A stretch of DNA of 64,000 nucleotides. Origin: Uliginosibacterium aquaticum. Lineage in GTDB: Bacteria > Pseudomonadota > Gammaproteobacteria > Burkholderiales > Rhodocyclaceae. The translations under genes and the position numbers were made by a program. Position 1 is the first letter of the stretch. Each line of letters begins with the position of its first letter. The stretch is taken from NCBI RefSeq assembly GCF_012972705.2, contig NZ_JABCSC020000001.1:682001-746000 (forward strand), written 5' to 3'. Positions 56,265 through 64,000 of this stretch are shown here, piece after piece. Under the pieces are notes generated by a model. The model searched no databases, had not been told where the DNA came from, and saw only the letters and a program-made list of their open reading frames with translations.

Positions 56265-57407
56265 ATGACTGAAACCTTTTTCGCCCCTTGCCCGCGCGGC
56301 CTTGAACCCCTGCTTGCCGAAGAGTTGCGTGCCTGCGGGGCCACGCGTGTGGAGCCCACCCATGGCGGCGTGGCCAGCGAGGGCGACTGGGCCTATGCCT
56401 ATCGCGTGAATCTGGAGAGTCGTCTGGCGACTCGCCTGCTGTGGAAGGTGGGCTTCACACGCTACCGCAGCGAGGAGGAAATCTACCGCCTAGCCAGCAG
56501 CGTGGCCTGGGCGCGCCACTTCGATACGATCAATACGATCCGCATCAATGTCACCTCGATCAAGTCTCCCCTCAAGAGCCTGAACTTCGTCACCCTGCGC
56601 ATCAAGGATGGCATCTGCGATCACTTCCGCGCCATCAAGGGCGGCCGGCCGGATGTGGATACGCATAGCCCGGACATGCGCATTCATGCCTTTCTGGACG
56701 AGCAGACCTGTACGCTCTATCTCGACACTTCCGGTGAGCCGCTCTACAAGCGTGGCTTCAAGCGCGCCAAGGTCGAGGCGCCGCTGAAGGAGAACCTGGC
56801 TGCCGGCATTCTCAAGCTCAGCGGCTGGCAACCGGGCCAGACCCTGCTTGATCCGATGTGCGGCAGTGGCACCTTCCTGATCGAAGCGGCGCAGATGGCG
56901 CTCGATATCGCGCCGGGTCTTGGGCGACATTTCGCTTTCGAAAAGTTCCGCCAGTTTGATGCCGAACTCTGGCAAGGCATCCGCAAGGCCGCCCAGGCGC
57001 GCCAGCGAACTGCAGACAATCTGCCGATATTTGGCGCAGACATCGATCCTCGCCAGGTCAGCAATGCAGAGGCCAACCTCGAAGCTGCCGGGCTTACCGG
57101 CAAGGTTGAACTGCTGGTGTGTGATGTGCTGGATCTGGAAGCGCCGGATGACGCTGGCGTGCTGGTCAGCAATCCGCCTTACGGCGTGCGCCTGTCCTCC
57201 GGTGACGAGCTTTACGATTGGTATCCGAAGCTGGGAGATACCTTGAAGCGGGGCTTTGCCGGCTGGAATTGCTACTTCCTCACGGCCGATCTGGAGATGG
57301 CCAAGCGCATGGGCCTCAAGGCTAGCAAACGCACCCCGCTCATGAACGGCGATCTTGATTGCCGGGTGTTCGAGTTCAAGGTGGTGGCGGGACAGAACCG
57401 GAGTTGA
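56265..57407 (+). CDS. THUMP-domain SAM-dependent RNA methyltransferase (RlmL N-half-like)
   Basis: The 380-residue protein has a THUMP domain (about 50-155). The methyltransferase domain follows, with LLDPMCGSGTFLIEAA (about 194-209), FGADIDPRQV (about 256-265) and the catalytic NPPYGVRL (about 303-310). This is the m2G methyltransferase half of RlmL/YcbY, without the RlmK half. It likely methylates rRNA (G2445 in E. coli) in this short form. Its 3' end overlaps the convergent transporter gene by 32 bp. Confidence 0.88.
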   Translation: MTETFFAPCPRGLEPLLAEELRACGATRVEPTHGGVASEGDWAYAYRVNLESRLATRLLWKVGFTRYRSEEEIYRLASSVAWARHFDTINTIRINVTSIKSPLKSLNFVTLRIKDGICDHFRAIKGGRPDVDTHSPDMRIHAFLDEQTCTLYLDTSGEPLYKRGFKRAKVEAPLKENLAAGILKLSGWQPGQTLLDPMCGSGTFLIEAAQMALDIAPGLGRHFAFEKFRQFDAELWQGIRKAAQARQRTADNLPIFGADIDPRQVSNAEANLEAAGLTGKVELLVCDVLDLEAPDDAGVLVSNPPYGVRLSSGDELYDWYPKLGDTLKRGFAGWNCYFLTADLEMAKRMGLKASKRTPLMNGDLDCRVFEFKVVAGQNRS

Positions 57408-58245
57408 TCAGGCCTGCCGTGCTTGCCATGTACCGTTTCTGCCACATGACGTAGGCCTGTTCGAGGAGCTGAGCCAGCAGCGCATAGACCAGCACCCCGA
57501 ACAGCAGCTCGCCGCCCGGGGCGCTGGCGCTGAGCAGCACAGCGACCCCGGCAAAGCGCTGCGAGCAGCTAACGGCCAGGGCCGTACGATCCTTCGGCGC
57601 CGGGCCGCCGAGCAGATGGCCGATGGCGATCGAAGCCGTGAAGAGCAGCGTCAGGGCCAGCATGTTCGTGCCGTTCAGCTCCGCGAACATGCGCCATTGG
57701 GTGCCGAGTACGCCTACCAGAAAAGCCAGCAACAGCCGGCTGCCGATCCTGATCATGCCTTGCGAGATGCGCTCGGCAAAGGCCGGACGCAGACGGTGTA
57801 GCAGAATGCCGCACAGCATTGGCAGCAGGTAGGCCCGGGCCATCACCGAGAATACCTGCAGGGCTGGCGGTTCATGTTCCGGGTGGGCTGCGAAATGAAT
57901 CCAGAGTGGCAGCATGACGCTGGCGCACAACACCGAGTGCAGCAGCAGGCCGAAGGTGAAGGGCGAATGCTCCAGCCAGTGAAGCTTGCGCGGCAGCAGC
58001 GGGACGCCGGAGGAGGCCGCCAGCACGATCAGGGTTGTGGCCGCAGCTGGAGAGAGGGGCAGCAGGCGGGTCAGCAGCACGGCCACCAGCGGTACGCAGA
58101 CGAACATTGCCAAGCCTGCCCGCAGCGCCTGACTGCGCTGGCGCCAGAAGCTGGCAAAATCTTCTGGATGGATCGAGAGCCCCAGCGCAAATGCCATGCC
58201 CATGATCAGGATCTGGATTCCGGGGAGCAGGGCGGATATCAGCAT
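57376..58245 (-). CDS. Bile acid:sodium symporter-like transporter (BASS family)
   Basis: The 289-residue protein has about nine membrane helices (starts around 5, 38, 68, 95, 130, 170, 195, 225 and 250) and SGVPLLPRKLHW, with ALAVSCSQRFAGVAVLL as the later conserved crossover-like stretch of the BASS fold. The substrate is unknown; relatives carry small organic acids. It ends convergent to and overlapping the methyltransferase gene, and is separated from pilU by a terminator. Confidence 0.8.
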   Translation of the reverse strand: MLISALLPGIQILIMGMAFALGLSIHPEDFASFWRQRSQALRAGLAMFVCVPLVAVLLTRLLPLSPAAATTLIVLAASSGVPLLPRKLHWLEHSPFTFGLLLHSVLCASVMLPLWIHFAAHPEHEPPALQVFSVMARAYLLPMLCGILLHRLRPAFAERISQGMIRIGSRLLLAFLVGVLGTQWRMFAELNGTNMLALTLLFTASIAIGHLLGGPAPKDRTALAVSCSQRFAGVAVLLSASAPGGELLFGVLVYALLAQLLEQAYVMWQKRYMASTAGLINSGSVPPPP

Positions 58246-58268
58246 GCGTGCGCCGTCGTCAGATAAGG

Positions 58269-58303
58269 AAAAGGCCGCAACGGAGTTTTCCGGGCGGCCT
58301 TGT
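58269..58303 (-). terminator. Terminator after pilU
   Basis: An 8-bp stem (58271-58278 with 58294-58301), extended by inner pairs, is followed on the minus strand by TTTTCCTT. It lies 21 bp after the pilU stop. Confidence 0.75.
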
Positions 58304-58323
58304 CATGTGCAAGCAGATTGCGC

Positions 58324-59457
58324 TCAGATGATGTCGAGATTCTGCACGCCAGCGAGCAAATCCTTGTCTGCGTGCTTGCTGTTGAGCTTGATCTGCAGGC
58401 GCAGGTCGTTCACCGAGTCGGCGTTGCGCAAGGCATCCTCGAAGGTGATGAGCCCGGCTTCGTAAAGATCGAAGAGCGCCTGATCGAAGGTCTGCATGCC
58501 GATTTCGCGCGAGCGCTTCATCACATCTTTCAGCTCGGTCACTTCGCCCTTGAAGATCAGGTCCGAAATCAGCGGTGAGTTCAGCATCACCTCGATGGCT
58601 GGCACGCGGCCCTTGCTTTCCTTGCGTGGCAATAGGCGCTGCGACACGATGCCACGCAGGTTCAGCGACAGATCCATGAGCAGCTGGGAGCGGCGCTCTT
58701 CAGGGAAAAAGTTGATGATCCGGTCGATGGCCTGGTTGGCGCTGTTGGCGTGCAGCGTGGCCAGACACAGGTGGCCGGTTTCGGCGAAGGCGATGCCGTA
58801 GTCCATGGTCTCGCGGTCGCGGATTTCGCCCATCAGGATCACGTCCGGCGCCTGGCGCAGGGTGTTCTTGAGGCCGTTCTCCCAGGATTCGGTATCCAGC
58901 CCTACTTCGCGCTGCGTGACCACGCAGTTCTTGTGAGCGTGCACATATTCGATCGGGTCCTCGAGCGTGATGATGTGGCCGTAGGTGTGCTCGTTGCGGT
59001 AGTCCACCAGCGCAGCCAGTGAGGTCGTCTTGCCGGTGCCGGTGCCACCGACGAAGATCACCAGCCCGCGCTTGGACATGGCGATCTCGCGGATGATCGG
59101 CGGCAGGCCCAGCTCTTCCAGGGTGGGGATGCGCGCCGCGATGGTCCGTGCGATCAGGCCGATACGGCCTTGCTGCACGAAGGCGTTCATGCGGAAGCGG
59201 CCGATGCCGGAGGGCGAGATCGCGAAGTTGCACTCCTTGGTGGACTCGAACTCGGCGGCTTGCTTGTCGTTCATGACCGCGCGGGCGATTTCCTGGGTGT
59301 GCTGGGGCGAGAGGATCTGGTTCGACTGTGGCACGATCTTGCCGTCGATCTTGATCGCGGGCGGAAAACCGGCGGTGATGAAAAGGTCCGAGCCCTTCTT
59401 GCTGACCATCAGTTTGAGCAGGTCCTGTACGAACCTGAGCGCCTGATCGCGTTCCAT
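58324..59457 (-). CDS. pilU: Twitching motility ATPase PilU
   Basis: The 377-residue hexameric ATPase of the PilT family has Walker A GGTGTGKTT (137-145), LEDPIEYVHAH (Asp box), MGEIRDRETMDYG (Walker B) and a His box with TGHLCLATLHANSA. The C-terminal tail is longer than in PilT, as is typical for PilU. It assists PilT in pilus retraction. It lies 52 bp downstream of pilT on the same strand. Confidence 0.94.
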   Translation of the reverse strand: MERDQALRFVQDLLKLMVSKKGSDLFITAGFPPAIKIDGKIVPQSNQILSPQHTQEIARAVMNDKQAAEFESTKECNFAISPSGIGRFRMNAFVQQGRIGLIARTIAARIPTLEELGLPPIIREIAMSKRGLVIFVGGTGTGKTTSLAALVDYRNEHTYGHIITLEDPIEYVHAHKNCVVTQREVGLDTESWENGLKNTLRQAPDVILMGEIRDRETMDYGIAFAETGHLCLATLHANSANQAIDRIINFFPEERRSQLLMDLSLNLRGIVSQRLLPRKESKGRVPAIEVMLNSPLISDLIFKGEVTELKDVMKRSREIGMQTFDQALFDLYEAGLITFEDALRNADSVNDLRLQIKLNSKHADKDLLAGVQNLDII

Positions 59458-59509
59458 GCTGTCTCCGTAACTGCCGGGTGCCCCGGCCTTGCTTCAATGC
59501 GTTGAGGGC

Positions 59510-60556
59510 TCAGTTGCCCGGGAACAGATCCTTGTTGGACGCACGCACGCGGGCCTCGGCAGGCGAAACGATATTGCGGCGCACGAGATCCTGCAGGTTC
59601 TGGTCCAGCGTCTGCATGCCATATTGCTGGCCGGTCTGGATCGAGGAGTACATCTGCGCGACCTTGTTTTCACGGATCAGGTTACGGATTGCCGGGGTGC
59701 CGATCATGATTTCATGAGCGGCCACGCGGCCCTGACCGTCCTTGGTCTTGAGCAGGGTTTGCGAGATCACCGCGCGCAGCGATTCGGACAACATGGCGCG
59801 GATCATTTCCTTCTCTTCGGCCGGGAATACGTCGACCACGCGGTCAACGGTCTTGGCGGCTGAGGAAGTGTGCAGGGTGCCGAACACCAGGTGGCCGGTT
59901 TCAGCGGCAGTCATGGCGAGGCGGATGGTTTCCAGATCACGCAACTCGCCCACCAGAATCACGTCCGGATCTTCCCGCAGGGCGGAGCGCAGGGCGTTGG
60001 AGAAGGAGTGGGTGTCGCGGTGCACCTCACGCTGGTTGATCAGGCAGCGCTTGCTCTGGTGCACGAATTCGATCGGATCCTCGATGGTGAGGATGTGGGC
60101 ATACTGGTTCTCGTTCACGTAATCGACCATCGCTGCCAGCGTGGTGGACTTGCCCGAGCCGGTCGGGCCGGTCACCAGCACGATGCCGCGTGGCTGATCC
60201 GAAATTTCCTTGAAAACCTTGGGGCAGTTCAGATCTTCCAGCGTCAGCACCTTGGACGGAATGGTCCGGAACACCGCGCCGGCACCCCGCTCCTGGATGA
60301 AGGCGTTGACGCGGAAGCGCGCCAGATTAGGCACCGCGAAGGAGAAGTCACACTCGAGGAATTCCTCGTACTGCTTGCGCTGGCTGTCGTTCATGATGTC
60401 ATACACCATGGCGTGCACATCCTTGTGCTCCAGCGGCGGCAGATTGATTCGGCGCACGTCGCCGTTCACCCGGATCATCGGCGGCAGGCCGGCCGAGAGG
60501 TGCAAGTCGGAGGCCTTGTTCTTGACGGAGAAGGCCAGCAGTTCGGTAATTTCCAT
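59510..60556 (-). CDS. pilT: Twitching motility ATPase PilT
   Basis: The 348-residue protein has GPTGSGKST (Walker A, 130-138), EDPIEFVHQSK (Asp box), VGELRDLETIRLA (Walker B), TGHLVFGTLHTSSA (His box) and the AIRNLIRE motif near the C-terminus. It retracts type IV pili. It is divergent from yggS, 81 bp apart. The gene order yggS/pilT-pilU with proC is the usual one in proteobacteria. Confidence 0.97.
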   Translation of the reverse strand: MEITELLAFSVKNKASDLHLSAGLPPMIRVNGDVRRINLPPLEHKDVHAMVYDIMNDSQRKQYEEFLECDFSFAVPNLARFRVNAFIQERGAGAVFRTIPSKVLTLEDLNCPKVFKEISDQPRGIVLVTGPTGSGKSTTLAAMVDYVNENQYAHILTIEDPIEFVHQSKRCLINQREVHRDTHSFSNALRSALREDPDVILVGELRDLETIRLAMTAAETGHLVFGTLHTSSAAKTVDRVVDVFPAEEKEMIRAMLSESLRAVISQTLLKTKDGQGRVAAHEIMIGTPAIRNLIRENKVAQMYSSIQTGQQYGMQTLDQNLQDLVRRNIVSPAEARVRASNKDLFPGN

Positions 60557-60601
60557 GGTGAATTCGCTTCCCGGGATTCAAAAGGGGGAGTTCGGCACGA
60601 C

Positions 60602-60610
60602 TGCTATACT
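60602..60610 (+). promoter_or_regulatory. Extended -10 promoter of yggS (TGCTATACT)
   Basis: TGnTATACT is a strong extended -10 element, 28 bp before the yggS ATG. Extended -10 promoters need no good -35. Confidence 0.5.
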
Positions 60611-60637
60611 TTTCGGCGCATTGGCACACGAAGTTGA

Positions 60638-61342
60638 ATGGATTATATGCCCGGCATTGCCGAAAACCTGAAAGCTGTTTGTGCCCGTATCGACGCCGCC
60701 GGGCGGAAATACGGGCGTTTGGCCGGTTCGACCGGTTTGCTCGCCGTCTCCAAGACCTGGCCAGCTGCGTCCGTGAGGGCAGCTTTTGCTGCGGGCCAGC
60801 GGGCGTTTGGCGAGAACTATGTGCAGGAGGCGGTCGACAAGATGGCGGAGCTGCGGGATCTGCCGATCGAGTGGCACTTCATTGGCCCTCTGCAGAGCAA
60901 CAAGACGCGGCTGGTGGCGGAGAATTTTGCCTGGGTGCATTCGGTCGACCGGCTCAAGATTGCTCAGCGCTTGTCCGAGCAGCGCCCGGAGGCCTTGCCG
61001 TCGCTCAAGCTGTGTCTGCAGGTGAATGTGAGCGGTGAAACCAGCAAGAGCGGAGTAGCGCCGGCTGAACTGGCGGCGCTGGCTGCGGCGGTAGCGGCGC
61101 TGCCCGGGGTCGAGCTGGCCGGCTTGATGGCCATTCCGGAGCCTAGTGAGGATGAGGTTTTGTTGCGCAGCCGCTTCCGTCAGTTGGTCGGGTTGCGCGA
61201 TAGCCTGCGCGAGCAGTTGGGCTTGCCGCTGGAGACCTTGTCGATGGGCATGTCGGATGATCTGGAACTGGCGATTGCCGAGGGCTCGACGCTGGTGCGG
61301 GTCGGCTCGGCGATATTTGGCACACGTCAGAAAAACCAATAA
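60638..61342 (+). CDS. yggS: PLP homeostasis protein (YggS family)
   Basis: The 234-residue PLP-binding TIM-barrel protein has Lys39 in LLAVSKTW as the likely PLP site, GENYVQEAVDKM, EWHFIGPLQSNKT (about 84-96), VNVSGETSKSG, LMAIPEP and LSMGMSDDLELAIAEGSTLVRVG. It balances vitamin B6 and amino acid pools. ATG 60638 is used; ATG 60647 is an alternative. It leads the yggS-proC-yggT-yggU operon. Confidence 0.94.
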   Translation: MDYMPGIAENLKAVCARIDAAGRKYGRLAGSTGLLAVSKTWPAASVRAAFAAGQRAFGENYVQEAVDKMAELRDLPIEWHFIGPLQSNKTRLVAENFAWVHSVDRLKIAQRLSEQRPEALPSLKLCLQVNVSGETSKSGVAPAELAALAAAVAALPGVELAGLMAIPEPSEDEVLLRSRFRQLVGLRDSLREQLGLPLETLSMGMSDDLELAIAEGSTLVRVGSAIFGTRQKNQ

Positions 61343-61361
61343 CGAAACACGGGAACCAAGC

Positions 61362-62180
61362 ATGAAAATCACTTTCCTCGGTGGCGGCAACATGGCCTCT
61401 GCTCTCATTGGCGGTTTGCTCAAGCAGGGCTTCAGCGCCACCGACATTCAGGTCGTCGAGCTGTACGAAGCCGCACGCGAGCGCCTGCAGCAGGACTTTG
61501 GCGTGCGTGCCGTCGCGGCACTGGATGACGCGGCGCAGGCCTGCGAGGTGCTGGTGTTGGCGGTGAAACCGCAGCAGATGCGCGAGGCGCTGGCTCCGGT
61601 AGCCGGCAAGCTGGCAAACCAGCTGGTGGTGAGTATCGCTGCCGGTTTGCGGCTGGCTGATATCGGCCGCTGGTTGGGTGGCCACTCCCTGTTGGTGCGT
61701 GCCATGCCGAATACCCCGGCGTTGATCGGGCAGGGCATGACCGGCCTGTTTGCCGATGCCAGCGTGAGTGCGGCACAACGCGCGGCGGTGGACCGCATCA
61801 TGGCGGCCGTTGGCAGCAGTGTATGGGTTGAAGAAGAAGCTCTGATCGATGCGGTGACCGCCCTGTCTGGCAGCGGCCCGGCCTATGTCTTCCATTTCAT
61901 TGAGGCCCTTGAGGCCGCTGGCGAAAAGCTTGGCCTGAGTGCTGAGACGGCACGCCGGCTGGCCATCCAGACCCTGGTGGGCGCCTCGGCGCTGGCTGCT
62001 GCCAGCCCAGAAGCGCCGGCGGTGCTGCGCGAGCGCGTGACCTCCAAGGGCGGCACGACCGAAGCTGCGCTGAAGAGCTTCGCGGCAGACGGTTTCCTGC
62101 CCATGGTGGAGCGTGCGCTGACGGCAGCTGCTGCACGCGGCCACGAGCTGGGCGAGATTCTCGGCGCAGACACGAACTGA
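61362..62180 (+). CDS. proC: Pyrroline-5-carboxylate reductase
   Basis: The 272-residue protein has FLGGGNMASALIGGL (about 5-19), VLAVKPQQM (about 66-74), VRAMPNTPALIGQGMTGL and the signature LSGSGPAYVFHFIEAL (about 169-184) with VTSKGGTTEAAL. It performs the last step of proline synthesis. It is 19 bp after yggS and 13 bp before yggT. Confidence 0.96.
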   Translation: MKITFLGGGNMASALIGGLLKQGFSATDIQVVELYEAARERLQQDFGVRAVAALDDAAQACEVLVLAVKPQQMREALAPVAGKLANQLVVSIAAGLRLADIGRWLGGHSLLVRAMPNTPALIGQGMTGLFADASVSAAQRAAVDRIMAAVGSSVWVEEEALIDAVTALSGSGPAYVFHFIEALEAAGEKLGLSAETARRLAIQTLVGASALAAASPEAPAVLRERVTSKGGTTEAALKSFAADGFLPMVERALTAAAARGHELGEILGADTN

Positions 62181-62193
62181 AAAGGAGCCGAAC

Positions 62194-62727
62194 ATGTTCT
62201 ATGGAACTTTTGCCTTGATCCTGCAGACCGTTGCGGGCTTCTTCACCGCGCTGCTGTTGGTGCGCACGGTGATGCGCTTCCAGCGCATTTCCTTTGTCAG
62301 TCAGCTGGGACAGTTCGTGCTGGCGACGACCAACTGGGCGGTGCTGCCGTTTCAGAAATGGGTGCCCAGCGTGGGTAAGCTGGATCTGTGTTCGCTTTTG
62401 CCGGCCTGGCTGATCCAGGTCGCGGTGGTGCTGATCTTGGGGCTGATGGCGGGCAAGGTCGAGCCCGTGAGCCTGCTGCTATCGGCATTGGTGTTCGGCT
62501 TTCTGGGGCTTATCAAGGCGGCCTTGCAGATGTTGTTCTGGGTGGTGATTCTGAGCGCCGTGCTGTCCTGGGTGAATCCGCATTCGCCGCTGGCTGGGCC
62601 GTTGCACATGTTTACGCGACCCTTCCTGGCGCCGTTCCGGCGCGTGATTCCGCCGATCGCCAATGTCGACCTGTCGCCGCTGGTGTTGTTGCTGGTCCTG
62701 CAGATTCTGATGTTCTGGCTGCCCTGA
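62194..62727 (+). CDS. yggT: YggT family membrane protein
   Basis: The 177-residue protein has two YggT repeats, each with hydrophobic segments and an F-x-P-type turn: WAVLPFQKWVP and LHMFTRPFLAPFRRVIP. AAA-free hydrophobic stretches suggest four to five membrane segments. YggT proteins are linked to cell shape and osmotic tolerance. GAAAAGGAG precedes the ATG. It sits between proC and yggU as usual. Confidence 0.92.
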   Translation: MFYGTFALILQTVAGFFTALLLVRTVMRFQRISFVSQLGQFVLATTNWAVLPFQKWVPSVGKLDLCSLLPAWLIQVAVVLILGLMAGKVEPVSLLLSALVFGFLGLIKAALQMLFWVVILSAVLSWVNPHSPLAGPLHMFTRPFLAPFRRVIPPIANVDLSPLVLLLVLQILMFWLP

Positions 62728-62728
62728 G

Positions 62729-63034
62729 ATGGCGGACTTGCCGGTCGCCGTAAGGCGTCAGCCGGACGGGGCCTTCACCCTGAGTCTGCATGTGCAGCCG
62801 GGCGCCAAGCGCACCGCGTTTGCCGGCCTGCACGGTGAGGCGCTGAAAGTGCGCCTTGCCGCGCCACCGGTGGAGGGCAAGGCGAACGCCTGCCTGCAGG
62901 CGTTCTTTGCTGAAGCGCTGGGTTTGCCGAAACGGGCGGTGACGCTGCTCAGTGGCGAAACGTCGCGGCAGAAGGTGGTGCGCATTGAGGGTGCGGATGA
63001 AGCTGCGCTGTTGCGCTTGTTCAGTGAGAACTGA
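62729..63034 (+). CDS. yggU: DUF167 (YggU) family protein
   Basis: The 101-residue protein has LSLHVQPGAKRTAFAGLHGEALKVRLAAPPVEGKAN (about 19-54) and a SRQKVVRIEG end, the DUF167 signature. Function is unknown. It starts 1 bp after the yggT stop. It is convergent to the GGDEF gene, with no gap between the stops. Confidence 0.92.
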   Translation: MADLPVAVRRQPDGAFTLSLHVQPGAKRTAFAGLHGEALKVRLAAPPVEGKANACLQAFFAEALGLPKRAVTLLSGETSRQKVVRIEGADEAALLRLFSEN

Positions 63035-64000
63035 TCAGCCGGCTTCAACGCGGTTTTTGCCGGCTTTCTTGGCGCGGTACATGGCCTGGTCGGCGCGCTC
63101 GATCACTGTTTCGATACTTTCGCCGGCTTGAACTTCCGCCACCCCGGCGCTGAAGGTGATCAGCAGTTTCTGGTTGTCGTGCAGGAAGATGCGCTTGGTG
63201 AGTTCGCGTTGCACCCGGCGTAGCGCCGAGATGCCGTCATCCAGCGCGGTGTCCGGCAGCAGGATGAGGAATTCCTCGCCGCCGTAGCGGCCGGCCGAAT
63301 CCTGCGGGCGAATGGTTTCGCGGATGACCTGGGCGATGTGTTTGAGGACTTCGTCGCCGGTCAGATGACCGAAGCTGTCGTTGAGTTTCTTGAAGTCATC
63401 CACATCGAGCAAGGCGATCGAGAGTTTGCTGCTGCGCCGCTTCATGCGCGCCAGCTCGCGTGCCACCATTTCGTCCAGCCCCTTGCGATTCAGCGCGCCG
63501 GTCAGCGGGTCGTGGCGGACCAGCTCGCTGGCGGTCTCGAGCTCACCTTCGAGGCGGGAAATTTCGCGATTGGCCTGGTCGACGGCGATGCGCAGATGCT
63601 GCAGCTCGTCCTGTGAATTCCGGGCACTGGTTTCGACCAGACGGGTTTCCTGCACGATGTCATCGATCAGCCCGGTGAGCTCCTGCAGGCTGCCGGCATG
63701 GGCCACGCGCTCGGCAAAAGCACTGACCTTGCTGTGGTAGTTGCCGGTGGCGTCCGCCAGCTCACCCAGACGCAACACGAAGTGGGCGAGCATTTCGCGC
63801 AGCTGGTTCTGCGCTTCGTTGAGGCTGCGCTTAAGGGTGCCTTGCTTGTAGATCACATCACGCAGGCGCTCGCCGAGCTCTTCGAGGGTGCTTTTGTCCA
63901 GTGGGCCGCGGAAGAGTTCCAGCAGCACCGTCATCTGGCCCTGCAGGTATTTGTCTTCAATGACCAGCTCACTGATGTTCTCGATGATCAGCTGGAGCAG
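63035..64000 (-). CDS. GGDEF-domain diguanylate cyclase (N-terminus outside window)
   Basis: The frame is open to the right edge, so at least 322 C-terminal residues are present and the start is missing. A helical, coiled-coil-like region (to about 160 residues before the domain) precedes a GGDEF domain with DPLTGALNRKG, LDVDDFKKLNDSFGHLTGDEVL and the active site RYGGEEFLILLP. The inhibitory RxxD site (RPQD) lies five residues before GGEEF, so product inhibition is likely. It probably makes c-di-GMP, which often controls EPS and pili. The inner ATG at 63934 is not a firm start. Confidence 0.93.
   Translation of the reverse strand: MLQLIIENISELVIEDKYLQGQMTVLLELFRGPLDKSTLEELGERLRDVIYKQGTLKRSLNEAQNQLREMLAHFVLRLGELADATGNYHSKVSAFAERVAHAGSLQELTGLIDDIVQETRLVETSARNSQDELQHLRIAVDQANREISRLEGELETASELVRHDPLTGALNRKGLDEMVARELARMKRRSSKLSIALLDVDDFKKLNDSFGHLTGDEVLKHIAQVIRETIRPQDSAGRYGGEEFLILLPDTALDDGISALRRVQRELTKRIFLHDNQKLLITFSAGVAEVQAGESIETVIERADQAMYRAKKAGKNRVEAG

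Noticed and set aside
61087-61094. GGCGGTAG, the RfaH ops core
   Set aside because: It is inside the yggS coding sequence, far from the EPS operon starts, so it is probably chance.

Overview
The window is high-GC proteobacterial chromosome and looks betaproteobacterial, possibly Rhodocyclales. The support is gene order (hflK-hflC-DUF2065-hisZ-purA ... rnr-rlmB; amgK/lptD-surA-pdxA-rsmA; pilT-pilU opposite yggS-proC-yggT-yggU) and protein similarity recognised by eye; I could not run a phylogeny. About 58 protein genes and one tRNA are called. Both ends cut a gene: hflK at the left, a GGDEF protein at the right.

Layout. 1-7.6 kb: membrane-protease regulators, HisZ, PurA, tRNA-Leu(CAG) on the minus strand, RNase R and RlmB. 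7.6-16 kb: a MazG-like pyrophosphohydrolase and an AmgK-like sugar kinase on the minus strand, then lptD-surA-pdxA-patatin lipoprotein-rsmA. 16-45.8 kb: a large exopolysaccharide (EPS) locus. 45.9-52.5 kb: a nucleotide-sugar operon (rfbB, rfbD, rfbA, a GMPP-like nucleotidyltransferase, an SrkA-like kinase, rfbC, galE). 52.6-64 kb: an EAL-like/HDOD protein, a ferredoxin reductase, HemJ, an RNA methyltransferase, a transporter, PilU and PilT, yggS-proC-yggT-yggU and a diguanylate cyclase.

The EPS locus reads as a Wzx/Wzy-type pathway. A WcaJ-like enzyme loads the first sugar. ManC, a phosphomannomutase and Fcl supply GDP-sugars. One WecG-family and three GT4-like glycosyltransferases extend the unit. 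Three acyltransferase-3 proteins may decorate it. A flippase and two Wzy/ligase-like proteins move and join units. A short OPX protein, a Wzc-type tyrosine kinase with a seven-tyrosine tail and a PHP-type phosphatase control export. A separate outer-membrane beta-barrel may be the exit pore, and a GH10 glycosidase may trim the polymer. The acyltransferase genes are strikingly AT-rich, which suggests later acquisition.

The most unusual feature is a REP/BIME system. Seven arrays hold about 26 forward and 25 inverted REP hairpins with a GTAG head. They occur only between 14.7 and 41.2 kb, in and beside the EPS locus. The two largest arrays in that stretch flank a gene for a REP-associated tyrosine transposase (RAYT). 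Array periods differ (92, 94, 97, about 141 and 151 bp), so each array seems to have grown by tandem duplication of its own unit.
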